Shown here: piece after piece, positions 15,182-22,781 of the stretch
Layout of the letters: each line of letters begins with the position of its first letter
Numbering within the stretch: position 1 is the first letter of the stretch
NCBI RefSeq assembly: GCF_012034385.1
Contig: NZ_JAAVJB010000021.1
Location: forward strand, 1-42,267
DNA length: 42,267 nucleotides
Reading direction: 5' to 3'
DNA from: Streptomyces spiramenti
Lineage (GTDB): Bacteria; Actinomycetota; Actinomycetes; Streptomycetales; Streptomycetaceae
The notes under the pieces: generated by a model
What the model was told of the DNA's origin: nothing
Databases searched by the model: none
The model's input: only the letters and a program-made list of their open reading frames with translations
Program-made: the position numbers and the translations under genes

Positions 15182-15637
15182 GAGAGCTCCTCGGCGGGCG
15201 CGGTGCGGTCGGCCGCGGGAGCGCCATCCCACCGCACCGGCCCGGAGGCGCGCCACCGGGTTTCCGGGCGGCCGGCGAGCGGGATCGGCACGGGCCTCGG
15301 CGGGCGGCGCCGAGGTCGGCCGGGTCGCCGCCGTGCAGCACTCCGCGCACCAGCAGCATCAGCGTCAGGAAGGCCAGCAGGTACGGCAGGGAGCCGACGA
15401 CCAGCCCGATGACGGGCGAGACCGAGGCCAGTTGCCGCGCGGCGCGGCAAGGGCGGGACCGACGGGGACCCGTGACTCGGGCGCGGCGGAGGTGACCGGG
15501 TCACGGTAGCGCCGGGTGCGCGGCGGGCGTGTCGGTGGCGGCGCCGTGACGCGGAACGCACGTGCCCCGGCGGCCGGGTGGCGGCTGCCGGGGCACGGAA
15601 GAGCGGACGGCGGTGCTGCCGCCGCGGCGCGTGGGGC
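15182..15637. other. 456-base stretch without an intact gene; possible membrane-gene remnant
   Basis: On the minus strand, bases about 15431 down to 15310 encode a strongly hydrophobic run (SPVIGLVVGSLPYLLAFL, then LMLLVRGVLHGG) followed by Arg/Pro-rich sequence. The frame is closed upstream by a TGA near 15501. No ATG, GTG or TTG occurs before the hydrophobic part, so it has no usable start and looks like a decayed small membrane gene. A perfect GTGACC-G-GGTCAC palindrome is at 15492-15504. The ALDH terminator occupies the right end. Confidence 0.4.
15561..15597 (-). terminator. Terminator of the ALDH gene
   Basis: CGTGCCCCGGC (15561-15571) pairs perfectly with GCCGGGGCACG (15587-15597) about 40 bases after the ALDH stop on the minus strand. 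Confidence 0.7.
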
Positions 15638-17164
15638 TCAGTTCTCCCGGACCCCGTCGACGCGGCGGGGCAGCCCGAGCGGGTTCTCCTCGCGCAGCTC
15701 CGCGGGGAGCAGCGCGGCCGGGGTGCCCTGGTGGACCACGGGGCGCAGCCAGCGGTCGATGGCGGAGGCGCCCACCGAGGTGAAGGGGGTGGTGGTCGCG
15801 GGGTAGGGGCCGCCGTGGTGCTGGGCGGTGGCGACCGCGACGCCGGTGGGCCAGCCGTTGACGAGGAGTCGGCCCGCGAGCGGGGTGAGCGCGGCCAGCA
15901 GGTGCGCGGCGTGGCCCGCCTCCTCTGTCGCCTCCTCGGCGCCGATGTGCACGGTGGCGGTGAGGCTGCCGGCGAGCGTGGCCAGCACGGCGGCGATGTC
16001 GTCGGTGTCCCGATAGCGGGCGACGACGGTGAGCGGACCGAAGCACTCCTCCAGCAGGGTCTCGTGCGTGGGGCGCACGAGATGGCCGGCGGGCACGGAG
16101 ACGAAGCCGGGGACGACGGTGCGTCCCTCGCCCGCGCCCGCGGTGACCGGGACGGTGACGTCCGGGAGCTCCGCGCGCTCGGCCACCCCGGCGACGAACC
16201 CGTCGCGGATGCGCTCGTCGAGGAGCACCCCGCCGGCGGCCTCGCCGAGCGCGCCCGTGAGCGCAGTGACGAGACGGTCCCCTGCCTCGCCCTCGGGGAC
16301 GAGGACCAGACCCGGCTTGACGCAGAACTGGCCGGTGCCCAGGGTCACGGAGCCGGCGAGGCCGGTGGCGATCTCCTCGGGGCGCTCGCCCGCGGCGGCC
16401 TCGGTGACGACCACCGGGTTGAGGCTGCCGAGTTCGCCGTGGAAGGGGACGGGCACCGGACGGGCCGAGGCGCGGTCGAACAGGGCGCGACCGCCGCGGA
16501 CCGAGCCGGTGAACCCGGCCGCCGAGACCAGCGGGTGGTCGATGAGGGCGACCCCGGCGTCGAAGCCGTGGACGACCGCGAGGACGTCCTCGGGCAGCCC
16601 CACCGAGGCGGCGGCCCGCCGCAGCGCGGCGGCGCAGCGCTCGGAGGTGGCGGGGTGCGCCGGGTGGACCTTGACCACGACGGGGCAGCCGGCGGCGAGC
16701 GCGCTGGCGGTGTCACCGCCGGGAACGGAGAAGGCGAGCGGGAAGTTGGAGGCCGCGTAGACGGCGACGACGCCCAGCGGCACGCGGTAGCGGCGCAGGT
16801 CGGGGCGGGGCGGGGTGAGCGAGGGGTCCGCGTGGTCGATGGCGACGCCGAGGTAGCCGCCGTCCTCGATCTCCGCGGCGAATGCCTCGAACTGACCCGC
16901 CGCACGGGCGAGTTCACCGGTCAGTCGCGGCTCGCCGAGCGCGGTCTCCCGGTTCGCGAGCCGAATGATCTCGGCGGAGTCCGCGTTGAGTTCGCGGACG
17001 ACGGCGCGCAGCAGCGCGACGCGGGTGGCGCGGTCGGCCAGCGCGGCGCGGGTCTCGTGGGCGGCGCGCACCGCCTTGTCCACCGCGGTGGCGTCCGCCT
17101 CGGTGGCGGCCTGTCCGTGGCGCTCCCCGTTCCTGGGGTCGACGCTCCACACCGGCTCTGTCAT
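15638..17164 (-). CDS. Aldehyde dehydrogenase, alpha-ketoglutarate-semialdehyde dehydrogenase type
   Basis: A 508-aa NAD(P)-dependent aldehyde dehydrogenase. Catalytic residues are present: Asn140 (YAASNFPLAFS), Glu244 (FHGELGSLNP) and Cys281 (TLGTGQFCVKPGLV). The Gly-Gln-Phe-Cys context and the SNFPLAFSVPGGDTASALAAGCPVVVK-type cofactor region are characteristic, from memory, of the ketoglutarate-semialdehyde dehydrogenase branch. That branch ends non-phosphorylating pentose and hexarate oxidation by making 2-oxoglutarate. GAGGAG stands seven bases before the ATG. A hairpin separates it from the LacI gene, so it may be weakly linked to or independent of that unit. Its role as the final step of the neighbouring island is inference. 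Confidence 0.87.
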   Translation of the reverse strand: MTEPVWSVDPRNGERHGQAATEADATAVDKAVRAAHETRAALADRATRVALLRAVVRELNADSAEIIRLANRETALGEPRLTGELARAAGQFEAFAAEIEDGGYLGVAIDHADPSLTPPRPDLRRYRVPLGVVAVYAASNFPLAFSVPGGDTASALAAGCPVVVKVHPAHPATSERCAAALRRAAASVGLPEDVLAVVHGFDAGVALIDHPLVSAAGFTGSVRGGRALFDRASARPVPVPFHGELGSLNPVVVTEAAAGERPEEIATGLAGSVTLGTGQFCVKPGLVLVPEGEAGDRLVTALTGALGEAAGGVLLDERIRDGFVAGVAERAELPDVTVPVTAGAGEGRTVVPGFVSVPAGHLVRPTHETLLEECFGPLTVVARYRDTDDIAAVLATLAGSLTATVHIGAEEATEEAGHAAHLLAALTPLAGRLLVNGWPTGVAVATAQHHGGPYPATTTPFTSVGASAIDRWLRPVVHQGTPAALLPAELREENPLGLPRRVDGVREN

Positions 17165-17235
17165 CGTGCTCTCCTCGTGTTTGTGGCGGTGGGCGTCCCG
17201 TGGCCGCCGGGGTGCTTCCGCCGGGCCGGCCGGGG

Positions 17236-17263
17236 CGCCGCCCGGGTGTCGGCCCGGGCGGCG
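17236..17263 (-). terminator. Hairpin between LacI and ALDH genes
   Basis: CGCCGCCCGGG and CCCGGGCGGCG form a perfect 11-pair stem with a six-base loop, just after the LacI stop on the minus strand. It may terminate or attenuate transcription into the ALDH gene. Confidence 0.6.
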
Positions 17264-17271
17264 TCGCACGG

Positions 17272-18252
17272 TCAGCTCGGGGCGGGTCCGGTGGAGTCCC
17301 GGATGGTGAGGCTGGTCTCCAGGGTGGCCTGGGCGGCGGTGCGGCCACCGGCGACGGCCTGGAGCAGCAGGTCCACGGCGGTGCGTCCCGCCGCGGGGGT
17401 CGGCATGGCGATCGTGGTGAGCTTGGGCCGGTTGAGCCGGCCGGCGACGGTGTCGTCGACCCCGACGACGGAGACCTGGCCGGGGACGTCGACCCCCCGG
17501 TCGTTGAGCCCCTCGATGACACCGATGGCGACGAGGTCGTTGTAGGCGATGACGGCGGTGGCGCCGCTGTCGAGGACCTCCGCCGCGGCGGTGACCCCGC
17601 CCTGTTCGGTGGGGGCGTTCGGTCCGGTGACGACGAGGTCGACGCCGAGCCGCTCCGTGGCCGACGCGGCTGCCCGGCCCATCTGCTCGCTGCTCCAGGA
17701 GGCGCGGGGGCCGGGTGCCAGGACGATGCGGCGGTGGCCGAGGCCGGCGAGGTGCTCGACCGCCTCGGTGGTGCCGTGCCCTATGTCCATGAGTACGGCG
17801 GAGAGTCCCTTGACCCGTCGGTTGACGACCACGAACGGCAGGTCCATGCCGAGCCGTTCGATCGCCAGGTTGGTGAGGCGGGGCGCGACCAGCACGACGC
17901 CGTCCACCTGCTTGGCGAGCGTCTGGATGAGCTCTTCCTCGGACTGCGGGTCCTCGTCGGTGTCGGCGACGAACACGTGGTACTCCCGCTCGCGGGCGTA
18001 CGCCTGCGCCGCCTTGATCAGCGGGGGGAAGAAGGGGTTGGCGATGTCGGCGACGATCAGCCCGAGGTTGTGGGTGCGCCCCGTCGTCAGGGCGCTCGCG
18101 GCCCGGTTGGGCCGGTAGTCCAGCCGCTGCGCGGCGGCGAGCACCCGCTCGCGGGTGGCGCTGTTGACGAGGTGGGGCGAGGAGAACGTGCGCGAGACGG
18201 TGGAGACGTGGACGCCTGCCGCCTTGGCGACGTCGCGGATGGTCACCGCCAT
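17272..18252 (-). CDS. LacI-family transcriptional regulator
   Basis: A 326-aa repressor. The N-terminal helix-turn-helix reads TIRDVAKAAGVHVSTVSR, with a hinge helix YRPNRAASAL. The periplasmic-binding-like sensor domain follows (LGLIVADIANPFFPPLI, VDGVVLVAPR, SVVGVDDT). It starts inside the last bases of the aldose epimerase gene (10-base overlap), so the two are translationally coupled and co-expressed. Two sites GCAAnCGnTTGC, the pattern expected of LacI-family operators, stand 1.1 kb away in the divergent promoter and are its probable targets. Inducer likely the imported sugar or an intermediate. Confidence 0.93.
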   Translation of the reverse strand: MAVTIRDVAKAAGVHVSTVSRTFSSPHLVNSATRERVLAAAQRLDYRPNRAASALTTGRTHNLGLIVADIANPFFPPLIKAAQAYAREREYHVFVADTDEDPQSEEELIQTLAKQVDGVVLVAPRLTNLAIERLGMDLPFVVVNRRVKGLSAVLMDIGHGTTEAVEHLAGLGHRRIVLAPGPRASWSSEQMGRAAASATERLGVDLVVTGPNAPTEQGGVTAAAEVLDSGATAVIAYNDLVAIGVIEGLNDRGVDVPGQVSVVGVDDTVAGRLNRPKLTTIAMPTPAAGRTAVDLLLQAVAGGRTAAQATLETSLTIRDSTGPAPS

Positions 18253-19322
18253 GAGGCGCCCTCTCCCTCTGAGGTCCCGCCGGTGGCCGTGACCGCCGGG
18301 AAGCGGTAGACGGTGGTCGAGCGATACTCCTCCCCCGGCCGCAGCACGGTGCTGGGGAACTCGGGGCGGTTGGGCGAGTCGGGGAAGTGCTGGGTCTCCA
18401 GACACAGCCCGCTGCCGGGACCCCAGACGTGGTCCGCGAGCTTGTTCCCGGAGTAGAACTGCACGCCGGGCTCGGTGGTGAGGACCTCCATGACGCGTCC
18501 TGACCCCGGGCCGCGCAGCCGTCCGACGGGGCGCAGTTCACCGGCGGGCGAGCTGAAGACCATGCAGTGGTCGTACCCGTTGGCCGCCTTGACCTGGGGG
18601 TGTCCGTCGTCGAGTCGGGCACCGACCCGGTGGGGCGTCGTGAAGTCGAAGGCGGTGCCGGCGGTGGGAGCCAGTTCGCCGGTGGGGATCTGCGCCTCGT
18701 CCACCGGGAGGAAGTGCCCGGCGTCCAGTGTCAGTTCGTGGTCCAGGACGTTCGGGCCGCCGTCCAGGTTGAAGTAGCTGTGGTTGGTGAGGTTCACGTG
18801 CGTGGGCGCGTCGGTGACCGCGTGGTAGTCGATGCGCACCTCGGCGCCGTCCGGCCCACCGCTCAGGGTGTAGGTCACCCGCGCGGTGAGCCGCCCCGGG
18901 TACCCCTCCTCGCCGTCCTCGCTGATCCGGGTCAGGGTGATGGCCGCGGGACCCGCGGACTCCACCGACCAGACGCGGTTGCTGAACCCGCCGGGTCCGC
19001 CGTGGAGGCTGGCGTCGCCGTTGTTGCGCGGCAGTCGGTGCTCGCGGCCGTCGAGGGTGAAGCTGCCGCCGGCTATGCGGTTGCCGTAGCGGCCCACGAC
19101 GGCACCGAAGTACCGACTGCGCGTGAGGTAGTCCTCCATGGTGTCCAGGCCGATCACCACGTTGCCGAACGCGCCGCCGGAGTCGGGTACTTCCAAGGAC
19201 TGGAGTACACATCCGTAGGTCAGCACGCGGGCCCGGACACCCGGGGCAGCGAGCGTGTGGCGATGGACCGCGTTACCGCCGCCGTCCTCGCCGAAAGCTT
19301 CTCTCACGCCGTCGTCAGTCAC
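18243..19322 (-). CDS. Aldose 1-epimerase (GalM-like mutarotase)
   Basis: A 359-aa galactose mutarotase family protein interconverting alpha and beta anomers of a free sugar. Conserved features: GRYGNRIAGG near residue 80, the NLTNHSYFNL histidine, GYDHCMVF with a second histidine, GVQFYSGN and the catalytic glutamate in LCLETQHFPDSPN. The start is a GTG at 19322. A -10 box TAGGGT ends seven bases before it, so the mRNA may be leaderless. It heads the minus arm with the LacI gene and diverges from the SDR gene, which ties it to the same sugar pathway. A free aldose is therefore a likely early substrate. Confidence 0.9.
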   Translation of the reverse strand: MTDDGVREAFGEDGGGNAVHRHTLAAPGVRARVLTYGCVLQSLEVPDSGGAFGNVVIGLDTMEDYLTRSRYFGAVVGRYGNRIAGGSFTLDGREHRLPRNNGDASLHGGPGGFSNRVWSVESAGPAAITLTRISEDGEEGYPGRLTARVTYTLSGGPDGAEVRIDYHAVTDAPTHVNLTNHSYFNLDGGPNVLDHELTLDAGHFLPVDEAQIPTGELAPTAGTAFDFTTPHRVGARLDDGHPQVKAANGYDHCMVFSSPAGELRPVGRLRGPGSGRVMEVLTTEPGVQFYSGNKLADHVWGPGSGLCLETQHFPDSPNRPEFPSTVLRPGEEYRSTTVYRFPAVTATGGTSEGEGASWR

Positions 19323-19329
19323 GGCTCAC

Positions 19330-19357
19330 ACCCTATTCGGCAAACGGTTGCAGTCAA
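19330..19357 (-). promoter_or_regulatory. Predicted promoter of aldose epimerase-lacI unit
   Basis: On the minus strand TTGACT (plus 19352-19357), a 16-base spacer, then TAGGGT (plus 19330-19335). The LacI operator O1 fills most of the spacer, an ideal position for repression. Confidence 0.65.
19340..19351. promoter_or_regulatory. LacI-family operator O1
   Basis: GCAAACGGTTGC fits the GCAAnCGnTTGC half-site symmetry with the central CG typical of LacI-family operators. It lies between the -35 and -10 boxes of the minus-strand promoter. Confidence 0.72.
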
Positions 19358-19372
19358 TAGCTGCACGAAGTC

Positions 19373-19401
19373 TTGACGCGGGCCGATTTCCGAGCGAGAG
19401 T
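19373..19401 (+). promoter_or_regulatory. Predicted promoter of the plus-strand sugar operon
   Basis: TTGACG (19373-19378) followed after 17 bases by GAGAGT (19396-19401), a weak -10. Operator O2 begins four bases downstream, over the expected transcription start. Confidence 0.45.
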
Positions 19402-19404
19402 TCC

Positions 19405-19416
19405 GCAACCGCTTGC
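19405..19416. promoter_or_regulatory. LacI-family operator O2
   Basis: GCAACCGCTTGC, the same GCAAnCGnTTGC pattern as O1, 65 bases from it and 24 bases before the SDR start codon. Repression of both arms by one regulator is inferred. Confidence 0.72.
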
Positions 19417-19439
19417 CGTCGAGGGGAGAAGCAGTTCCG

Positions 19440-20366
19440 ATGAAGGTACTTGTCACCGGTAGTGCCGGGCGTTTCGGCCGCAGTGTCGTGGCCGGTCTGG
19501 CCGCCGCGGGACACGAGGTGGTCGGGGTGGATCTCCGCCCCGGCGACGCGGGCCCCTGCGCCGCGGTCCAGTCGGCGGACGTGTCCGACGTGGGCGAGGC
19601 GTTCCAGGTGGTGGCCCGCCACCGCCCGCAGGCCGTGGTGCACCTCGCCGCGATCGCCGCGCCCTTCAGCCACAGCGGTGGACTCACCTACCGGGTCAAC
19701 ACCCAGGCTGCCTTCGGCGTCTGCGAGGCCGCGGTGCAGCTCGGCGTGGAGCGCGTGATCATCGCCTCCAGCCCGACCGTCATCGGCTACGGGGCCCCCG
19801 GCGGCTGGACGCCGGACTACCTCCCGCTGGACGAGGACCACCCGGTTCGGCCGTGGAACGCCTACAGCCTCTCCAAGGCCGCCGCCGAGCAGGCCATGCG
19901 GTCGTTCACCCTGGCCGCCGCGGGGAAGGTCCGCTTCGCCGCCGTCCGCCCCTGCTTCGTCGTCGCTCCGGAGGAGTGGACGGGCGCCAGCACGCAGACC
20001 GGTCACACCATCGCCGAACGTCTGGACTCCCCGGAGATCTCCGGACAGGCGCTCTTCAACTACCTCGACGCCCGAGACGGCGCCGAGATGGTGGAGCAGC
20101 TGCTGCGGGCGCTGCCGGAGATCCCCAACGGCGAGGTCTTCTTCGCCGGGGCCCCGGACGCGCTCTCCCGCGAGCCCGTCGCGGCGCTGCTCCCGCGTTT
20201 CCACCCGGGCACCGAGAAGTTCGCGGAGTCCGTATCCGGGACCGACCCGGTCTTCTCCACCGCCAAGGCGGAGCGGCTCATCGGCTGGCGCCCCAAGCGC
20301 AGCTGGCGGACCGAGCTGCCCGAGCACGACGTGATCCGCACCAAGGACGAGGTCCCCAGCACATGA
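19440..20366 (+). CDS. NAD(P)-dependent extended SDR, sugar epimerase/dehydrogenase
   Basis: A 308-aa extended short-chain dehydrogenase. The cofactor motif GSAGRFG is at residues 7-13, the VVHLAA segment follows, and the active site has a serine (IIASSPTVIG) and YSLSK. Uronate dehydrogenases and nucleotide-sugar epimerases share this fold. The absence of nucleotide-sugar genes and the presence of an acid-sugar dehydratase next door favour oxidation of a sugar or uronate to its lactone, but this is inference. The ATG at 19440 has GAGGGGAGAAG nearby. Its stop overlaps a possible 40-codon frame (ATGA) that leads to the dehydratase gene. Confidence 0.85.
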   Translation: MKVLVTGSAGRFGRSVVAGLAAAGHEVVGVDLRPGDAGPCAAVQSADVSDVGEAFQVVARHRPQAVVHLAAIAAPFSHSGGLTYRVNTQAAFGVCEAAVQLGVERVIIASSPTVIGYGAPGGWTPDYLPLDEDHPVRPWNAYSLSKAAAEQAMRSFTLAAAGKVRFAAVRPCFVVAPEEWTGASTQTGHTIAERLDSPEISGQALFNYLDARDGAEMVEQLLRALPEIPNGEVFFAGAPDALSREPVAALLPRFHPGTEKFAESVSGTDPVFSTAKAERLIGWRPKRSWRTELPEHDVIRTKDEVPST

Positions 20367-20485
20367 ACCACACAGGGCCCTGGGGAGGAAGCCGCCGGCG
20401 TGCTCACAGCGCCGCCGCCACCTCCGCCCCGCGGAACCCGGCAGTCGCCGGCTCCGCCCCGGCCGTCGTGAAGGAGGGGTCATGA
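20363..20485 (+). CDS. Possible 40-aa linker ORF between SDR and dehydratase genes
   Basis: An open frame of 40 codons begins in the SDR stop (ATGA 20363-20366) and ends in the dehydratase start (ATGA 20482-20485). The product is Ala/Ser/Pro-rich with Arg (SRRRAHSAAATSAP) and shows no domain. It has no obvious ribosome site of its own beyond coupling. It may be a spacer by chance or a coupling leader; I do not recognise it. Confidence 0.2.
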   Translation: MNHTGPWGGSRRRAHSAAATSAPRNPAVAGSAPAVVKEGS

Positions 20486-21612
20486 CCGCCCCCGCGACCG
20501 CCAACGCCACCGCCTCGGCGGAGCTCCCCGTCATCACCGGTCTCCGTGCCGGCGTCAGCAGCGCGGAGCTGAGCCGCCCCTGGGGGGCGGCCGTCCCCGC
20601 CAACCATGTGGTGGTCTGCGAGGTCTCCCTCTCCGACGGCCGCACCGGCACCGGATTCGGCTGGACCCCGCAGATCGGCGCCGCCGCGGTGCACGCGCTG
20701 CTCACCACCGACGTCCGTGACGCGGTGATCGGGCTGCCCGCCCACCCGGAGACCGTCTGGGACGCCGCCTGGAAGCACGTCCACGAGGCGGGTGCGGGCG
20801 GGATCACCACCCTCGCGCTCTCCGCGGTCGACATCGCGCTGTGGGACCTGCGTTCCCGTACGGCCGGCCTCACCCTCGCCGACGCGATCGGCCGCCGCCG
20901 CGAGACCGTCCCGGTCTACGGCAGCGGGGTCAACCTCCACTACCCGCTGGCGGAGCTGGTGGCGCAGGCGCAGCGTTGGGCGGACCGCGGCCTCAAGGCC
21001 GTCAAGATCAAGGTCGGCAACCCGGACGTCGCGGTCGACGTCGAGCGGGTGACCGCGGTCCGAGAGGTCATCGGCCCGGACGCGCTGCTGATGGTGGACG
21101 CCAACCAGCGCTGGGACCTGCCGCGGGCCAAGCGGGCGCTCACCGCGCTCGAACCCCTGGACCTGCACTGGATCGAGGAGCCGCTGCCCGCCGACGACGT
21201 GCAGGCGCACGTCCGGCTGCGGGGCGACACCGGGGTGCCGGTCGCGGTCGGGGAGAACGTGCGCACCGTGCAGGGCTTCCGCGACCTGCTGGTCGCCGGC
21301 GCCTGCGACGTGGTGCAGCCCAACATCACGCGGGTCGGGGGCATCACCCCCTTCCTCCGCATCGCGGAACTGGCCCGGGTCTTCACGGTCCCGCTCCACC
21401 CGCACCTGCTGCCCGACCTGTCGGCACAGCTGGCGTGCGCCCTGCCGCTGCCGGCGATGGTCGAGGACATCGAGGACGCCTCCTTCGCGGCACTGGGACT
21501 GCTGCGCGAGCCGTACCCGATGCGCATCGAAGGCGGCACCGCGCACCTGTCCGGCGGCGCCGGGCACGGGATGCACTTCGCCGACGCACCGTGGGAGTCC
21601 ACGACGCCATGA
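20482..21612 (+). CDS. Enolase-superfamily sugar-acid dehydratase (mandelate racemase subgroup)
   Basis: A 376-aa enolase-superfamily protein. The catalytic barrel shows the KxK pair (Lys175/Lys177 in AVKIKVG) and metal ligands Asp206 (VDANQRW), Glu232 (IEEP) and Glu258 (GEN). The Asp276 and His306/308 region (CDVVQPNITRVGG, LHPHLLPD) fits the Asp-His dyad of the mandelate racemase subgroup, which dehydrates or epimerises aldonates and aldarates. The exact acid is not determinable by eye. AAGGAGGGG stands directly upstream. The stop overlaps the next start (ATGA), so it is coupled to the Gfo dehydrogenase. Confidence 0.88.
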   Translation: MTAPATANATASAELPVITGLRAGVSSAELSRPWGAAVPANHVVVCEVSLSDGRTGTGFGWTPQIGAAAVHALLTTDVRDAVIGLPAHPETVWDAAWKHVHEAGAGGITTLALSAVDIALWDLRSRTAGLTLADAIGRRRETVPVYGSGVNLHYPLAELVAQAQRWADRGLKAVKIKVGNPDVAVDVERVTAVREVIGPDALLMVDANQRWDLPRAKRALTALEPLDLHWIEEPLPADDVQAHVRLRGDTGVPVAVGENVRTVQGFRDLLVAGACDVVQPNITRVGGITPFLRIAELARVFTVPLHPHLLPDLSAQLACALPLPAMVEDIEDASFAALGLLREPYPMRIEGGTAHLSGGAGHGMHFADAPWESTTP

Positions 21613-22781
21613 ACACCACCCCAGAGCCGCAGCGCGTCGTCCTCGCGGGAGTGCACGGATACGGGCGGAACTACCTGCCCGTGCTCCGCGAACTCACCGC
21701 CGAGGGCGCCGCCACCCTGGTGGGGGTCTGCGACCTCCGCCCGGTGCCCGCCGAGATGCTGGAGGGCCTCGGGACCCCGGTCCACGGCCCGGACCTCGGT
21801 GCGCTGGTGCGCGAGACCGGCGCGGACGTCGCCGTCATCGCCACCCCGCTGCACACCCACACCGCCCTGGGGCTGGCCGCCCTGGAGGCGGGGGCGCACC
21901 TCCAGCTGGAGAAGCCCCCCGCCGTCTCACTGGCGGAGTTCGACGCGCTGCGCGAGGCCGCGGACCAGCTGGGCCGCGTCTGCCAGGTCGGGTTCCAGTC
22001 CCTCGGGTCGGGTGCCCCGGACCGGGTCCGCGACCTGGTCCGCGACGGGGCGATCGGCACGGTGCGCGGCATCGGCGCACACGCCGCCTGGTCACGGGAC
22101 ACGGCCTACTACCAGCGCGCGCCCTGGGCCGGCCGCCGACGCCTCGACGGCGTCGACGTCGTGGACGGCGCGCTCACCAATCCTCTGGCGCACGCGGTGG
22201 CAACCGTGCTGGCGCTGGACGGGGGCGCGGTGGAATCGGTCGAGACCGAGCTCTACCGGGCCTTCGACAACGAGACCGACGACACCTCGTGCGTGCGGGT
22301 CCACACCTCCGGCGGACTGGCCCAGGGCCGACCGCTGGTGGTGGCCGCGACGCTGGCGGCGCCGGTGCAGCAGCCCCCCGTCATCACCGTGCACGGCGAC
22401 GCCGGGAGCATCTCCTACTGGTACACCGAGGACCGGGTCCGCCTCACGCGGCCGGGCGCGGAACCCGAGGAGACCACGCACGGGCGGGCCGTGCTGCTGC
22501 GCAACCTCCTCTCCCACCTGGCCGCCGCGCGTGACGGCGCGGCCGACCCGGCCCCCCTGCTGGTCCCGCTGGCCTCCACCGAGGGGTTCATGCGGGTGCT
22601 GGAGTCGGTGCGTACCGCGCCCGACCCCCGGCAGCTGCCCGCGGAGGACCTGCCGGGTGAGGGGGGTGCCCGTCGCCGGGTGATCCCCGGGATCACCGAA
22701 GTGGTGACGGAGGCGGCCGAACAGCTCGCTCTCTACTCCGAACTACCGCGGTTCGCCGCACTGGCCGGGAGGGCCGCATGA
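21609..22781 (+). CDS. Gfo/Idh/MocA-family oxidoreductase (first of two)
   Basis: A 390-aa dehydrogenase. The N-terminal Rossmann segment is VVLAGVHGYGRNYL and the family hallmark EKP occurs in LQLEKPPAVSLAEFD. The C-terminal substrate domain carries DGALTNPLAHAVATVL, in the place where family members keep the catalytic Asp-x3-His pair. It acts on a sugar, a sugar acid or a glycoside using NAD(P). Both ends overlap neighbours by ATGA, tying it to the dehydratase upstream and the permease downstream. It is not close to the second Gfo protein at 26059. Confidence 0.87.
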   Translation: MNTTPEPQRVVLAGVHGYGRNYLPVLRELTAEGAATLVGVCDLRPVPAEMLEGLGTPVHGPDLGALVRETGADVAVIATPLHTHTALGLAALEAGAHLQLEKPPAVSLAEFDALREAADQLGRVCQVGFQSLGSGAPDRVRDLVRDGAIGTVRGIGAHAAWSRDTAYYQRAPWAGRRRLDGVDVVDGALTNPLAHAVATVLALDGGAVESVETELYRAFDNETDDTSCVRVHTSGGLAQGRPLVVAATLAAPVQQPPVITVHGDAGSISYWYTEDRVRLTRPGAEPEETTHGRAVLLRNLLSHLAAARDGAADPAPLLVPLASTEGFMRVLESVRTAPDPRQLPAEDLPGEGGARRRVIPGITEVVTEAAEQLALYSELPRFAALAGRAA

